DNA from: JAOABC01 sp041287495
Lineage (GTDB): Bacteria > Aquificota > Aquificia > Aquificales > Hydrogenothermaceae
DNA length: 12,727 nucleotides
Direction: 5' to 3'
Assembly: GCA_041287495.1 (NCBI GenBank)
Contig: JBEULE010000012.1
Span: 1-12,727 of the forward strand
The notes under the pieces were generated by a model that saw nothing but the letters and a program-made list of their open reading frames with translations, made no database searches and was not told where the DNA came from. This document shows, piece after piece, positions 1 to 5,243 of the stretch; position 1 is the first letter of the stretch; every line of letters begins with the position of its first letter. The translations under genes and the position numbers were made by a program.

Positions 1-671
1 AATTAGAAAATATAGAAAAAGAAATCAAAAACCGTCAGAAAGAGATAAATGCGATAAAAAGAGAAATATCCAAATTGGATGATGTTGTTTCTAAAAGGAA
101 TAAAAACCAAACTGTTGTTAATCTAATAGATAAATCACAAGTGGTTTTAGAAAAGTTTAGAAGTGGTCTTATAAAAAAGAAAGTTTCTATCTTAGAAAAA
201 GAAATGCTTGACTCTTTATCAAAACTTGAAAGGAAAGAAAATTTTATTACAGATATAAATATAAATCCTGATACTTTTGAGATTACATTATACGATAGAG
301 ATAAAAAAGTTATACCATTAGATAAACTGTCGGCTGGTGAGAGACAGATTTTTGCAATATCATTCCTTTGGGGCTTAATAAAAACAACAAGAAAGTCTTT
401 ACCTGTTATTATAGATACACCGTTAGGCAGATTAGATAGTAGCCATAGAATAAATTTAGCTAAGAACTATTTTCCAAATGTTAGCCATCAGGTTATCTTA
501 CTATCCACCGATGCAGAGATAGATAAACATCTATACGATTTAATGAAAGACAATATATCTCATAGTTATAGCTTATTTTATAACGATGAGTGTATGTGTA
601 CTAAAGTAAAAGAGGGTTATTTTATAAATGACCACAAAATCCCTGTGGAGGTGGTTTTGAATGAAGTTTAA
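1..671 (+). CDS. dndD: DndD, C-terminal part (DNA phosphorothioate modification ATPase), cut by window edge
   Basis: This is the 3' end of an SMC/Rad50-like ATPase needed for DNA phosphorothioate (sulfur) modification. The frame is open to the left edge from base 3, so the start lies outside; the TTG at 75 is an internal codon. The visible part begins with a charged heptad-like stretch, the end of a coiled coil. It then carries the ABC signature LSAGERQIF, the Walker B/D-loop segment LPVIIDTPLGRLDS and the H-loop-like segment QVILLSTDAE. These segments in this order are characteristic of DndD rather than general SMC proteins (family knowledge). The stop overlaps the start of dndE by 11 nt, the usual dndCDE arrangement, so the two are co-transcribed and translationally coupled. 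AT-rich codon use sets it apart from the genes after 5100. dndB and dndC would be expected to the left, outside the window. Confidence 0.93.
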   Translation, partial: LENIEKEIKNRQKEINAIKREISKLDDVVSKRNKNQTVVNLIDKSQVVLEKFRSGLIKKKVSILEKEMLDSLSKLERKENFITDININPDTFEITLYDRDKKVIPLDKLSAGERQIFAISFLWGLIKTTRKSLPVIIDTPLGRLDSSHRINLAKNYFPNVSHQVILLSTDAEIDKHLYDLMKDNISHSYSLFYNDECMCTKVKEGYFINDHKIPVEVVLNEV

Positions 672-1023
672 TAGAATAATCCTTGACAAACAGGTATCTA
701 AAAAACTATCAATATTAAAAGGCAAGACAGATTTAACCCCAAATATTCTTTGTAGATATGGCTTAATGCTTTCTTTGAAAGACCATACAATCCCAGATGC
801 TAATTTATATAAACAAGACGGACAGGAATTAGCAAGGCATGTGTTATTAGGAGATTTGGATACAATCTTTATATCTTTGTTTAAGCAAAGAGCATATAAA
901 GATGGTTTTGATTTAAAAGATGAAGAACAATTATTAGATTTATTCAGAGCCCATGTAAATAGAGGAGCGGAGTTTTTGTATAACAGAGTAAAAGATGTAA
1001 AGGATATTTTAAAACTATTCTAG
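661..1023 (+). CDS. dndE: DndE, DNA sulfur modification protein
   Basis: Small, mostly helical protein of 120 residues, close to the usual DndE size. DndE works with DndC and DndD to place sulfur in the DNA backbone and has been reported to bind nicked DNA through a lysine-rich face (family knowledge). The sequence shows the typical N-terminal pattern NRIILDKQVSKKLSILKG followed by LTPNILCRYGLMLSLKD, a recognisable DndE core. The C-terminal part (GAEFLYNRVKDVKDILKLF) is an amphipathic helix. ATG 661 was chosen because GGAGGTG at 647-653 lies 7 nt upstream inside the dndD end, and the 11-nt overlap fits an operon. No downstream dnd gene follows on this strand; the next DNA is a decayed IS remnant and a convergent restriction-type gene. 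No terminator hairpin is visible after the stop. Confidence 0.93.
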   Translation: MKFNRIILDKQVSKKLSILKGKTDLTPNILCRYGLMLSLKDHTIPDANLYKQDGQELARHVLLGDLDTIFISLFKQRAYKDGFDLKDEEQLLDLFRAHVNRGAEFLYNRVKDVKDILKLF

Positions 1024-1354
1024 TAATTAGAAACCATGCTTTTTACAAATTGATACCTATTTATCATCATTATTGCTTTCTGTAGGAATTAAATAATGTG
1101 AGTATATATGGAACTAATCTCAAGAATTGGTATTCAGTCTAAGAGATGATCAACATAATTAATTGGCGCAAAACAGACACTATTAAGTGTGTATATTATG
1201 GCTCGGAAAGAGTAGTTAGAAATGGAAAATCAAATCAAGGAAAACAAAGATGCTTAACTAGCAATGTTAAAAAGAAAAACAAAAGCTTGTACTAACTATC
1301 AGGGAGTCATACAGTCTTTGCTTTAGCTTTTATTAGATGGAATTTATTGTCTAC
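1024..1354. other. 331-bp intergenic region between convergent genes
   Basis: AT-rich spacer between dndE and the minus-strand DUF262 gene. The only recognisable content is the decayed zinc-ribbon transposase remnant at about 1146-1295. Bases 1296-1354 hold short stop-broken stretches that may be further decayed transposase. No tRNA, convincing terminator or repeat array is visible. Confidence 0.6.
1146..1295 (+). pseudogene. Decayed IS1-type InsA zinc-ribbon fragment
   Basis: A 49-codon frame (ATG 1146, TAA 1293-1295) contains KCVYYGSERVVRNGKSNQ followed by GKQRCL. This closely resembles the N-terminal zinc ribbon of IS1-family InsA-like transposases, usually C-P-x-C-G-S-x-R-V-V-(K/R)-N-G-K-x-x-x-G-K-Q-R-Y-L-C (family knowledge). 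Two of the ligand cysteines are lost here: the second position of the first CxxC is Tyr, and the cysteine after the Leu is Thr. No long frame continues downstream. It is therefore a relic, not a gene. It shows that the spacer next to dndE has received an IS insertion in the past. The residue pattern is distinctive, but the fragment is short. Confidence 0.6.
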
Positions 1355-3163
1355 TTATTGACTAAATACCACAATATTAGGGTCTAAATCTAAATTCCAA
1401 ACTTGTATAGCCAATTGTGCTAAATACTTTCCTCTTTCATCGATTGAATCAAAATCCCAGTTTTCATTTTTTGATATTTCTTTTGGTAATAAAAGCCTAG
1501 AATTTCTGTATTCTGATTTTTTAAATTCAAATGGCTTATTTCTTATTCTTTTATTAATATCTGCTTCTAATATGGTTAGATTACCTATTTTATCAACATA
1601 AATATTAAATCTTTCATCCAACCCTTGTCCTCTATAAATATGAGGCCATTCTTCCATTTTAGGATTTTTAGGTAAAATATGTTCCAAATGTTGAGATGGG
1701 GATTGATTTAAAACTGTAATACCCTGTCCTTTAGATAAAAAATCTTCTATTTTCTTTATGACATAAAATCCTAATTTAGTTGTTCTAGGTTTAAAGTCTG
1801 GAAACGAAGTTTTAAAATCATTATCGCTTGCTTCTCTTTTAAACTCTTCCATTATCTCTCTCAACTTTTCTTTTCCACCATTTCTTAATTCAATAGATAG
1901 ACGAGAAATCAATTTAATAAGACCATCCGGTGATTTATTTAACACTGTCTTGTATCTAAAAGCAAAATTTATTGTAATTCTAGTAAGTTCTTCAAATTCT
2001 TCTTTACTTAATATACTTGCTCCTGCAAGTAATAAAGGATACACTCTTTCAATCTGTAAATAATCATTTAGTTCTTTTAGATATTTTATTGTTTTTTCAG
2101 AAAATTTTTCATTAGGATTTGTATCAAAACCTGCTATTTTTAAGTAATTGAGATAATCTGTTTTTATAGTTTCCACATATTTAGAGACTCCTCCCTCTTC
2201 TAGACGATCTTTAACTTCGTCATACAAAGAATCTTTCTTAATATATCCATAATTAGACCAATATGAATTAATTAAAAAATCAGTAACATCCGCTTCTTTA
2301 TATTGTGTAATTTCCTCAATCATTTGTGACCATATATTTGAGACATTTTCAAATTCTTCTTTATTACTTGTTTTCATTAAAATCATATTTTTTATTAGAT
2401 CCGCAGAGCTTAGTTCCTTACCTCTTGCATTTAGAGTTTCAAAAACTATGTATGCAACACTTGGTTGTTGTACAACAATTTTAATCGCTACCATCATAGT
2501 TTGAACAGCTTCTATATATTTAAGTATATATTGGAACAGTTGTGTAGTGTCTGGAATATTTCTAAGTTTATCTTTTATATGTTTATAGATTTGATTAAAG
2601 GCATTATATATGTTGTTAATAACATCAATATCTCTTCGTGGAATATTATTATAAATACTTTCAACTTCTTCAATATTTTGAGCACTAATTATTCTCCTGA
2701 AAAAATCGTTAGCTCTTCCAAGCTCCAAACGTAATAACCGCGGTTCTTGCCCTGCCATACTCTTGTAGATATATGTATAAATGCGTGTATATATTGTATA
2801 TATATTGTTATATTCACCACCTGATAAATATTCTTTTGCAACTAGTTCAATTGCTTTAAAATAAAGCATTGTTGTTGTTATTCTTTGTTGTCCATCTATA
2901 ATTTCATAACAAGTTCTTTCTTCCTCTCTTTTTTCGATAAAAACAAAAGAACCAAGAAAATGAGGTAAAGATTGATCACTACCAAAATCCTGATTCATTA
3001 AAGCTTCTACATCATCTAAGAATTCTTCAATCTCTTCTTTCCCCCAAGAATAATCTCTTTGGTATTTAGGAATAGTAAATTCAGATTCTAATATAAGATC
3101 AACTAGTTTTTTCACTTTTGCATCTACAAACTTTGTTTCATTGTAATAAATTCCACCTTTCAT
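1355..3163 (-). CDS. DUF262/DUF1524 protein, GmrSD/SspE-type modification-dependent restriction nuclease
   Basis: A 602-residue protein with both halves of the GmrSD architecture. The N-terminal DUF262 (ParB-like nucleotide-binding) domain shows FTIPKYQRDYSW at residues 29-40 and IDGQQR at 89-94, the nucleotide hydrolysis motifs. The C-terminal DUF1524 HNH-like nuclease shows HLEHILP with H492 and H495, IGNLTILE with N528, and NKPFEFKK further on. GmrSD enzymes cut DNA with glucosylated hydroxymethylcytosine. SspE proteins with the same two domains sense phosphorothioate DNA and nick invading DNA (family knowledge). Placement convergent to dndDE raises the second possibility, but sequence motifs alone do not separate the two. 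ATG 3161-3163 is preceded by AAGGAGG (complement of 3171-3177), which lies just upstream of and overlaps nothing essential of the neighbouring gene's stop. Length matches intact GmrSD; no frame break is seen. Confidence 0.88.
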   Translation of the reverse strand: MKGGIYYNETKFVDAKVKKLVDLILESEFTIPKYQRDYSWGKEEIEEFLDDVEALMNQDFGSDQSLPHFLGSFVFIEKREEERTCYEIIDGQQRITTTMLYFKAIELVAKEYLSGGEYNNIYTIYTRIYTYIYKSMAGQEPRLLRLELGRANDFFRRIISAQNIEEVESIYNNIPRRDIDVINNIYNAFNQIYKHIKDKLRNIPDTTQLFQYILKYIEAVQTMMVAIKIVVQQPSVAYIVFETLNARGKELSSADLIKNMILMKTSNKEEFENVSNIWSQMIEEITQYKEADVTDFLINSYWSNYGYIKKDSLYDEVKDRLEEGGVSKYVETIKTDYLNYLKIAGFDTNPNEKFSEKTIKYLKELNDYLQIERVYPLLLAGASILSKEEFEELTRITINFAFRYKTVLNKSPDGLIKLISRLSIELRNGGKEKLREIMEEFKREASDNDFKTSFPDFKPRTTKLGFYVIKKIEDFLSKGQGITVLNQSPSQHLEHILPKNPKMEEWPHIYRGQGLDERFNIYVDKIGNLTILEADINKRIRNKPFEFKKSEYRNSRLLLPKEISKNENWDFDSIDERGKYLAQLAIQVWNLDLDPNIVVFSQ

Positions 3164-3165
3164 TA

Positions 3166-3486
3166 TTATACCTCCTTAACCACTAAAGTATCATTTTTAA
3201 AATTCTTAGAAATAAAAAGTGCTAGATCTATAAGCTCACTAGTGGTATTTAATAAAAACTTTTTATTGTAACTAAAAAAATCCTTTATTAAAATTACATA
3301 TGCATATATTGATCTTAAATTAAAATCTACTTTTTCTGCGGTAGTTATAAAAGCGTGAATATAAGCTAGGAAGTATGATAAACTACAAGGTTTTACATAC
3401 ACCTCTTGAGCTTCTGATTCACTAATTGCGATTATAAAAACCATAAATAGCAAGTAGCTCACGAATATTTCTTTAGTTTTTACCAC
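3166..3486 (-). CDS. Unknown 106-residue protein, first gene of the DUF262 operon
   Basis: I do not recognise this protein. Its N-terminus (residues about 6-22, EIFVSYLLFMVFIIAIS) is hydrophobic and could be a membrane anchor or signal-like segment; the rest is rich in aromatic and aliphatic residues and probably helical. The GTG start at 3486 is supported by AGGAG (complement of 3493-3497), 6 nt upstream. The stop at 3166-3168 leaves 2 nt to the DUF262 start, and the ribosome binding site of that gene lies inside the end of this frame, so the two are almost certainly translated from one message. It may be a partner, regulator or immunity factor of the restriction-type protein, but that is inference from position only. 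Its low GC matches the island. Confidence 0.7.
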   Translation of the reverse strand: MVKTKEIFVSYLLFMVFIIAISESEAQEVYVKPCSLSYFLAYIHAFITTAEKVDFNLRSIYAYVILIKDFFSYNKKFLLNTTSELIDLALFISKNFKNDTLVVKEV

Positions 3487-3503
3487 CCAAAACTCCTAAT
3501 AGT

Positions 3504-3509
3504 ATTATA
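3504..3509 (-). promoter_or_regulatory. Extended -10 promoter for the 106-residue gene/DUF262 operon
   Basis: Read on the minus strand the sequence is TGGTATAAT, an extended -10 element (TGnTATAAT), followed after 6 nt by the AGGAG of the first gene. No good -35 lies at 16-18 bp. The TGG part coincides with the end of an ACCATAATCTCC sequence (3509-3520) that resembles an IS end, so the promoter may have formed at an IS junction (inference). Confidence 0.5.
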
Positions 3510-3555
3510 CCATAATCTCCGATTCAATTCTTTCTTTATAACTCTCTCTATATAT

Positions 3556-3567
3556 ACCCTAATTTCC
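3556..3567 (+). repeat. IS terminal sequence ACCCTAATTTCC, left
   Basis: Outer limit of the left arm. Identity with the right arm continues inward from here through the AATTCTATTT and AAGCATCTC segments and stops outward. IS982 elements often begin with ACC (family knowledge). Confidence 0.55.
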
Positions 3568-3610
3568 GATTTAAAATTCTATTTAATATAAAGCATCTCT
3601 TTAATAGCTA

Positions 3611-3629
3611 ATTATCGTGGCATACTTGT
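3611..3629 (+). repeat. Repeat-unit variant, left arm end
   Basis: ATTATCGTGGCATACTTGT, a one-base variant of the unit at the right arm end. It overlaps the broken 3' end of the left transposase fragment (CHDN-stop). Confidence 0.75.
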
Positions 3630-3694
3630 CCAAGAACAAAGAAGCTTAACTTAGCTAACATCAAGAGAAACAGCTCTTATATTTTCTATACCTA

Positions 3695-3712
3695 ACAAGT
3701 ATACCACGCAAT
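3695..3712 (-). repeat. 18-bp unit inserted in left transposase fragment
   Basis: The complement reads ATTGCGTGGTATACTTGT. Removing exactly these 18 bp restores alignment with the right arm (tattgaataggt against tactggatgggt), so it is an 18-bp insertion in this copy. Confidence 0.8.
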
Positions 3713-4118
3713 TTCAATAGAGCTTACTAAAAGCAGTTTCTATTCTTTTTCTTATTCTCTTTAAGAAAGATTGTCTTTCTTTTTGTTTATTACGAGCTTT
3801 GCCTTTCTTTATGGGTTCTAAGGATATATCAAGATTCTTAAATTGCTCTACTAGTTCTTTAGAATTGAAAGCCTTATCTCCTGTTATAACAGAATTTCTT
3901 AAGTATTCAAGCATAGTGTTATTGTTTAATAGATCTTTTAAAAAGTTTATATCATGTTTAGAACCAGGCAATATACCAATAAACAAAGGTAATCCATTCT
4001 CATCTGTTATAAGACAGAACTTAAAACCAAACCATTCTCTTATTCCATTATTCCCTTTATAAAGAGGGCCTTTTTCTTTCTTACATCTTTTCATTCTTGT
4101 ATTCTTGCATACTGGTAT

Positions 4119-4137
4119 ATTATCGTGGTATAATTGT
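4119..4137 (+). repeat. Repeat-unit variant at palindrome centre
   Basis: ATTATCGTGGTATAATTGT, one base different from the arm-end form, sits in the non-homologous spacer between the two arms, near the axis of symmetry. Confidence 0.7.
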
Positions 4138-4319
4138 ATAATAAATATCATAATATGCTAAAAAACTCTATTATTCTATCCACTCTAAGATGTAAAAAAG
4201 TAAAAGGTCCTCTTTATAAAGGGAATAATGGAATAAGAGAATGGTTTGGTTTTAAGCTCTGTCTTATAACAGATGAGAATGGATTGTCTTTGTTTATTGG
4301 CATATTACCTGGTTCTAAT

Positions 4320-4355
4320 ATTGCGTGGTATACTTGTATTGCGTGGTATACTTGT
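4320..4355 (+). repeat. Two tandem 18-bp units in right transposase fragment
   Basis: ATTGCGTGGTATACTTGT occurs at 4320-4337 and again, identically, at 4338-4355. The left arm lacks both. The insertion keeps the reading frame, adding IAWYTC twice. Confidence 0.9.
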
Positions 4356-4669
4356 CATGATATAAACTTTTTAAAAGATCTATTAAACAATAACACTATG
4401 CTTGAATATTTAAGAAATTCTGTTATAACAGGAGATAAAGCTTTCAATTCTAAAGAACTAGTAGAGCAATTTAAGAATCTTGATATATCATTAGAACCCA
4501 TAAAGAAAGGCAAAGTTCATCATAAACAAAAAGAAAGACAATCTTTCTTAAAGAGAATAAGAAAAAGAATAGAAACCACTTTTAGTAAACTCTACTGGAT
4601 GGGTATAGAGAATATAAGAGCTGTTTCTCTTGATGGGTTCTTAGCCAAATTAAGCTTCTTTGTTCTTGG

Positions 4670-4688
4670 GCAAGTATACCACGATAAT
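4670..4688 (-). repeat. Repeat-unit variant, right arm end
   Basis: The complement reads ATTATCGTGGTATACTTGC. It mirrors the left arm end and codes for the last residues of the transposase fragment. Confidence 0.75.
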
Positions 4689-4731
4689 TAGCTATTAAAG
4701 AGATGCTTTATATGAAATAGAATTTTAAATT

Positions 4732-4743
4732 GGAAATTAGGGT
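4732..4743 (-). repeat. IS terminal sequence ACCCTAATTTCC, right
   Basis: Complement of the left terminal sequence at the outer limit of the right arm; similarity between the arms ends just outside it. Confidence 0.55.
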
Positions 4744-4847
4744 ATTGTAATAATTGTGATGTTTATCATACATATATATAAAAATTTTTTTATATAATAT
4801 TAGAAGTAATATAATATTAGAAGTAAGAAAGGAGGGAGGTAAGTTTT
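4744..4847 (+). promoter_or_regulatory. AT-rich leader with tandem -10-like 17-bp repeats
   Basis: After an A/T inverted stretch near 4772-4796 comes TATAATATTAGAAGTAA twice in tandem (4793-4809 and 4810-4826), so a TATAAT -10-like box is duplicated. No clear -35 is seen at the right spacing. AAGGAGGGAGGTA at 4829-4841 is the ribosome binding site of the next ORF. Confidence 0.5.
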
Positions 4848-5192
4848 ATGGAAGCTAAAACGATGAAAGATGTATCCCAAGTAAAAGAAACCCAAGATGG
4901 GGTTATAATAGAAGTAGTGGATGAAAACGTTGATCCATCAAAAGTAGAACAAGTGGTGGAAAGATGCAAAACAGGTCAATGTAGTTGTATGAGCGAAGAG
5001 ATGAAGCAAAAGATTAGTTTCATGGATTTTAGTATGAAAAATGGAAAACCTATCATAGAGATAAAAGGAGATATCACAAAAGAGGATATAAAATACTTAG
5101 GTCCACCGACGGTGGCCAAAGCTGGACGCTGGCCAACACAGGAACAAGCAACAAAGTCAATTTTGTATCAGACTGTGAAAGCCTGCTTATAG
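4848..5192 (+). CDS. Small Cys-containing hypothetical protein with out-of-frame chimeric tail
   Basis: A 114-codon frame with an excellent ribosome binding site (AAGGAGGGAGGTA, 6 nt before the ATG). Residues 1-84 look like a real small soluble protein: charged, with a compact cysteine cluster C40-x4-C45-x-C47 (RCKTGQCSCM) and a two-strand-like pattern (IIEVVDEN, PIIEIKGDI). The cluster could bind a metal; I do not recognise the family. From about residue 85 (base ~5100) both base composition and protein character change (PPTVAKAGRWPT...). There the +2 frame encodes an Asp-box segment of another gene, so the last ~30 residues are probably an accidental out-of-frame extension after a DNA junction. 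The natural protein probably ended differently. The first 84 residues belong to the AT-rich island. Confidence 0.6.
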   Translation: MEAKTMKDVSQVKETQDGVIIEVVDENVDPSKVEQVVERCKTGQCSCMSEEMKQKISFMDFSMKNGKPIIEIKGDITKEDIKYLGPPTVAKAGRWPTQEQATKSILYQTVKACL

Positions 5193-5242
5193 CTGTGGGA
5201 GATGGTGGCACCGTACTGACATCAAGGAGGGAGGTAGATTGC
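5090..5242 (+). pseudogene. C-terminal remnant of an Asp-box (BNR/YCF48-like) repeat protein
   Basis: In the frame starting at 5090 the translation is KILRSTDGGQSWTLANTGTS, then NKVNFVSDCESLLIAVGDGG and TVLTS. STDGGQSW (5102-5125) is a textbook Asp box (S/T-x-D-x-G-x-x-W), and the AVGDGGTVLTS strand is typical of YCF48/BNR beta-propeller blades (family knowledge). No start or signal peptide lies upstream, because the DNA before about 5095 belongs to the AT-rich island. The frame then runs on past the start of the TonB-dependent receptor gene to a TGA inside it, which is unlikely to be natural, so the original 3' end is also uncertain. It is best read as the leftover end of a secreted propeller protein gene that once preceded the receptor operon and was cut by the rearrangement. 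Confidence 0.65.
5224..5236 (+). promoter_or_regulatory. Ribosome binding site of the TonB-dependent receptor
   Basis: AAGGAGGGAGGTA, 7 nt before ATG 5244. The same 13 bases occur at 4829-4841 before the preceding ORF. It fixes the receptor start. Confidence 0.8.
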
Positions 5243-5243
5243 C

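Larger units (their letters stand above)
3608..4128 (-). pseudogene. Left transposase fragment (IS982-like DDE transposase, C-terminal half, broken)
   Basis: The frame holds NIPVCKNTRMKRCKK, then GIREWFGFK and TGDKAFNSKELVEQF, and RIRKRIETAFSKL, which supplies the last acidic residue of a DDE site. The P-VC-x-x-x-R pattern followed by a K-R-x-K cluster and Y/WFGFK is like IS982 transposases; family assignment is tentative. The N-terminal half is absent. The frame is broken at TGA 3714-3716 (the right copy has TGG there), by an extra 18-bp unit at 3695-3712, and by a 5-nt deletion near 3655 relative to the right copy. The remainder (GIENIRAVSLD, then KLSFFVLG) is readable only by changing frame. 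The upstream end runs into the palindrome centre, where a repeat-unit variant replaces the expected coding sequence. Confidence 0.8.
4134..4691 (+). pseudogene. Right transposase fragment (IS982-like DDE transposase, C-terminal half, with 36-nt insertion)
   Basis: Sister of the minus-strand fragment. From codon about 20 it reads RCKKVKGPLYKG, GIREWFGFK, TGDKAFNSKELVEQF, RIRKRIETTFSKLYW and GIENIRAVSLDGFLAKL, and stops at 4689-4691. The first ~19 codons have no counterpart in the left arm and are probably not transposase. In place of the Lys codon that links PGS to HDINF in the left copy stand 13 codons (N plus IAWYTC twice), created by two tandem 18-bp units at 4320-4355; because 36 is a multiple of three, the frame stays open. 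The C-terminus VYHDN is itself encoded by another repeat-unit variant. Without the N-terminal half and first catalytic Asp it cannot be an active transposase. Confidence 0.8.
3556..4743. repeat. 1.2-kb near-palindrome of two head-to-head IS 3' halves
   Basis: Left arm (3556 to about 4095) and right arm (about 4190 to 4743) are nearly identical inverted copies of one IS. Each carries the C-terminal half of the same transposase, its 3' flank and the outer terminal sequence ACCCTAATTTCC (3556-3567; complement at 4732-4743). About 95 bp of non-homologous DNA separates them. Neither arm has the N-terminal half of the transposase or the other IS end. The flanking bases show no matching target duplication (ctatatat on the left, attgtaat on the right). 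Such a structure can form a long hairpin in single strands. It probably arose by recombination between oppositely oriented copies or by an aberrant transposition event. Confidence 0.8.

Noticed and set aside
2465..2734. Plus-strand frame of 89 codons inside the DUF262 gene
   Set aside because: Lies entirely antisense to a well-supported gene and has no ribosome binding site or recognisable domain.
3509..3600. Two similar AT-rich segments 47 bp apart (ACCATAATCTCC and ACCCTAATTTCC) looking like a short CRISPR array
   Set aside because: Only two imperfect units, the second is the end of the IS arm with an inverted partner at 4732-4743, and there are no cas genes; an IS terminal sequence explains it better.
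4320..4355. Repeated IAWYTC peptide as a genuine protein motif
   Set aside because: It is the translation of the inserted 18-bp units, which are absent from the sister copy and sit in a defunct transposase fragment.
5100..5243. Possible cobalamin-type riboswitch upstream of the TonB-dependent receptor
   Set aside because: The stretch has a clear coding signature (Asp box and propeller strand in one frame) and lacks the conserved B12-box and core elements.
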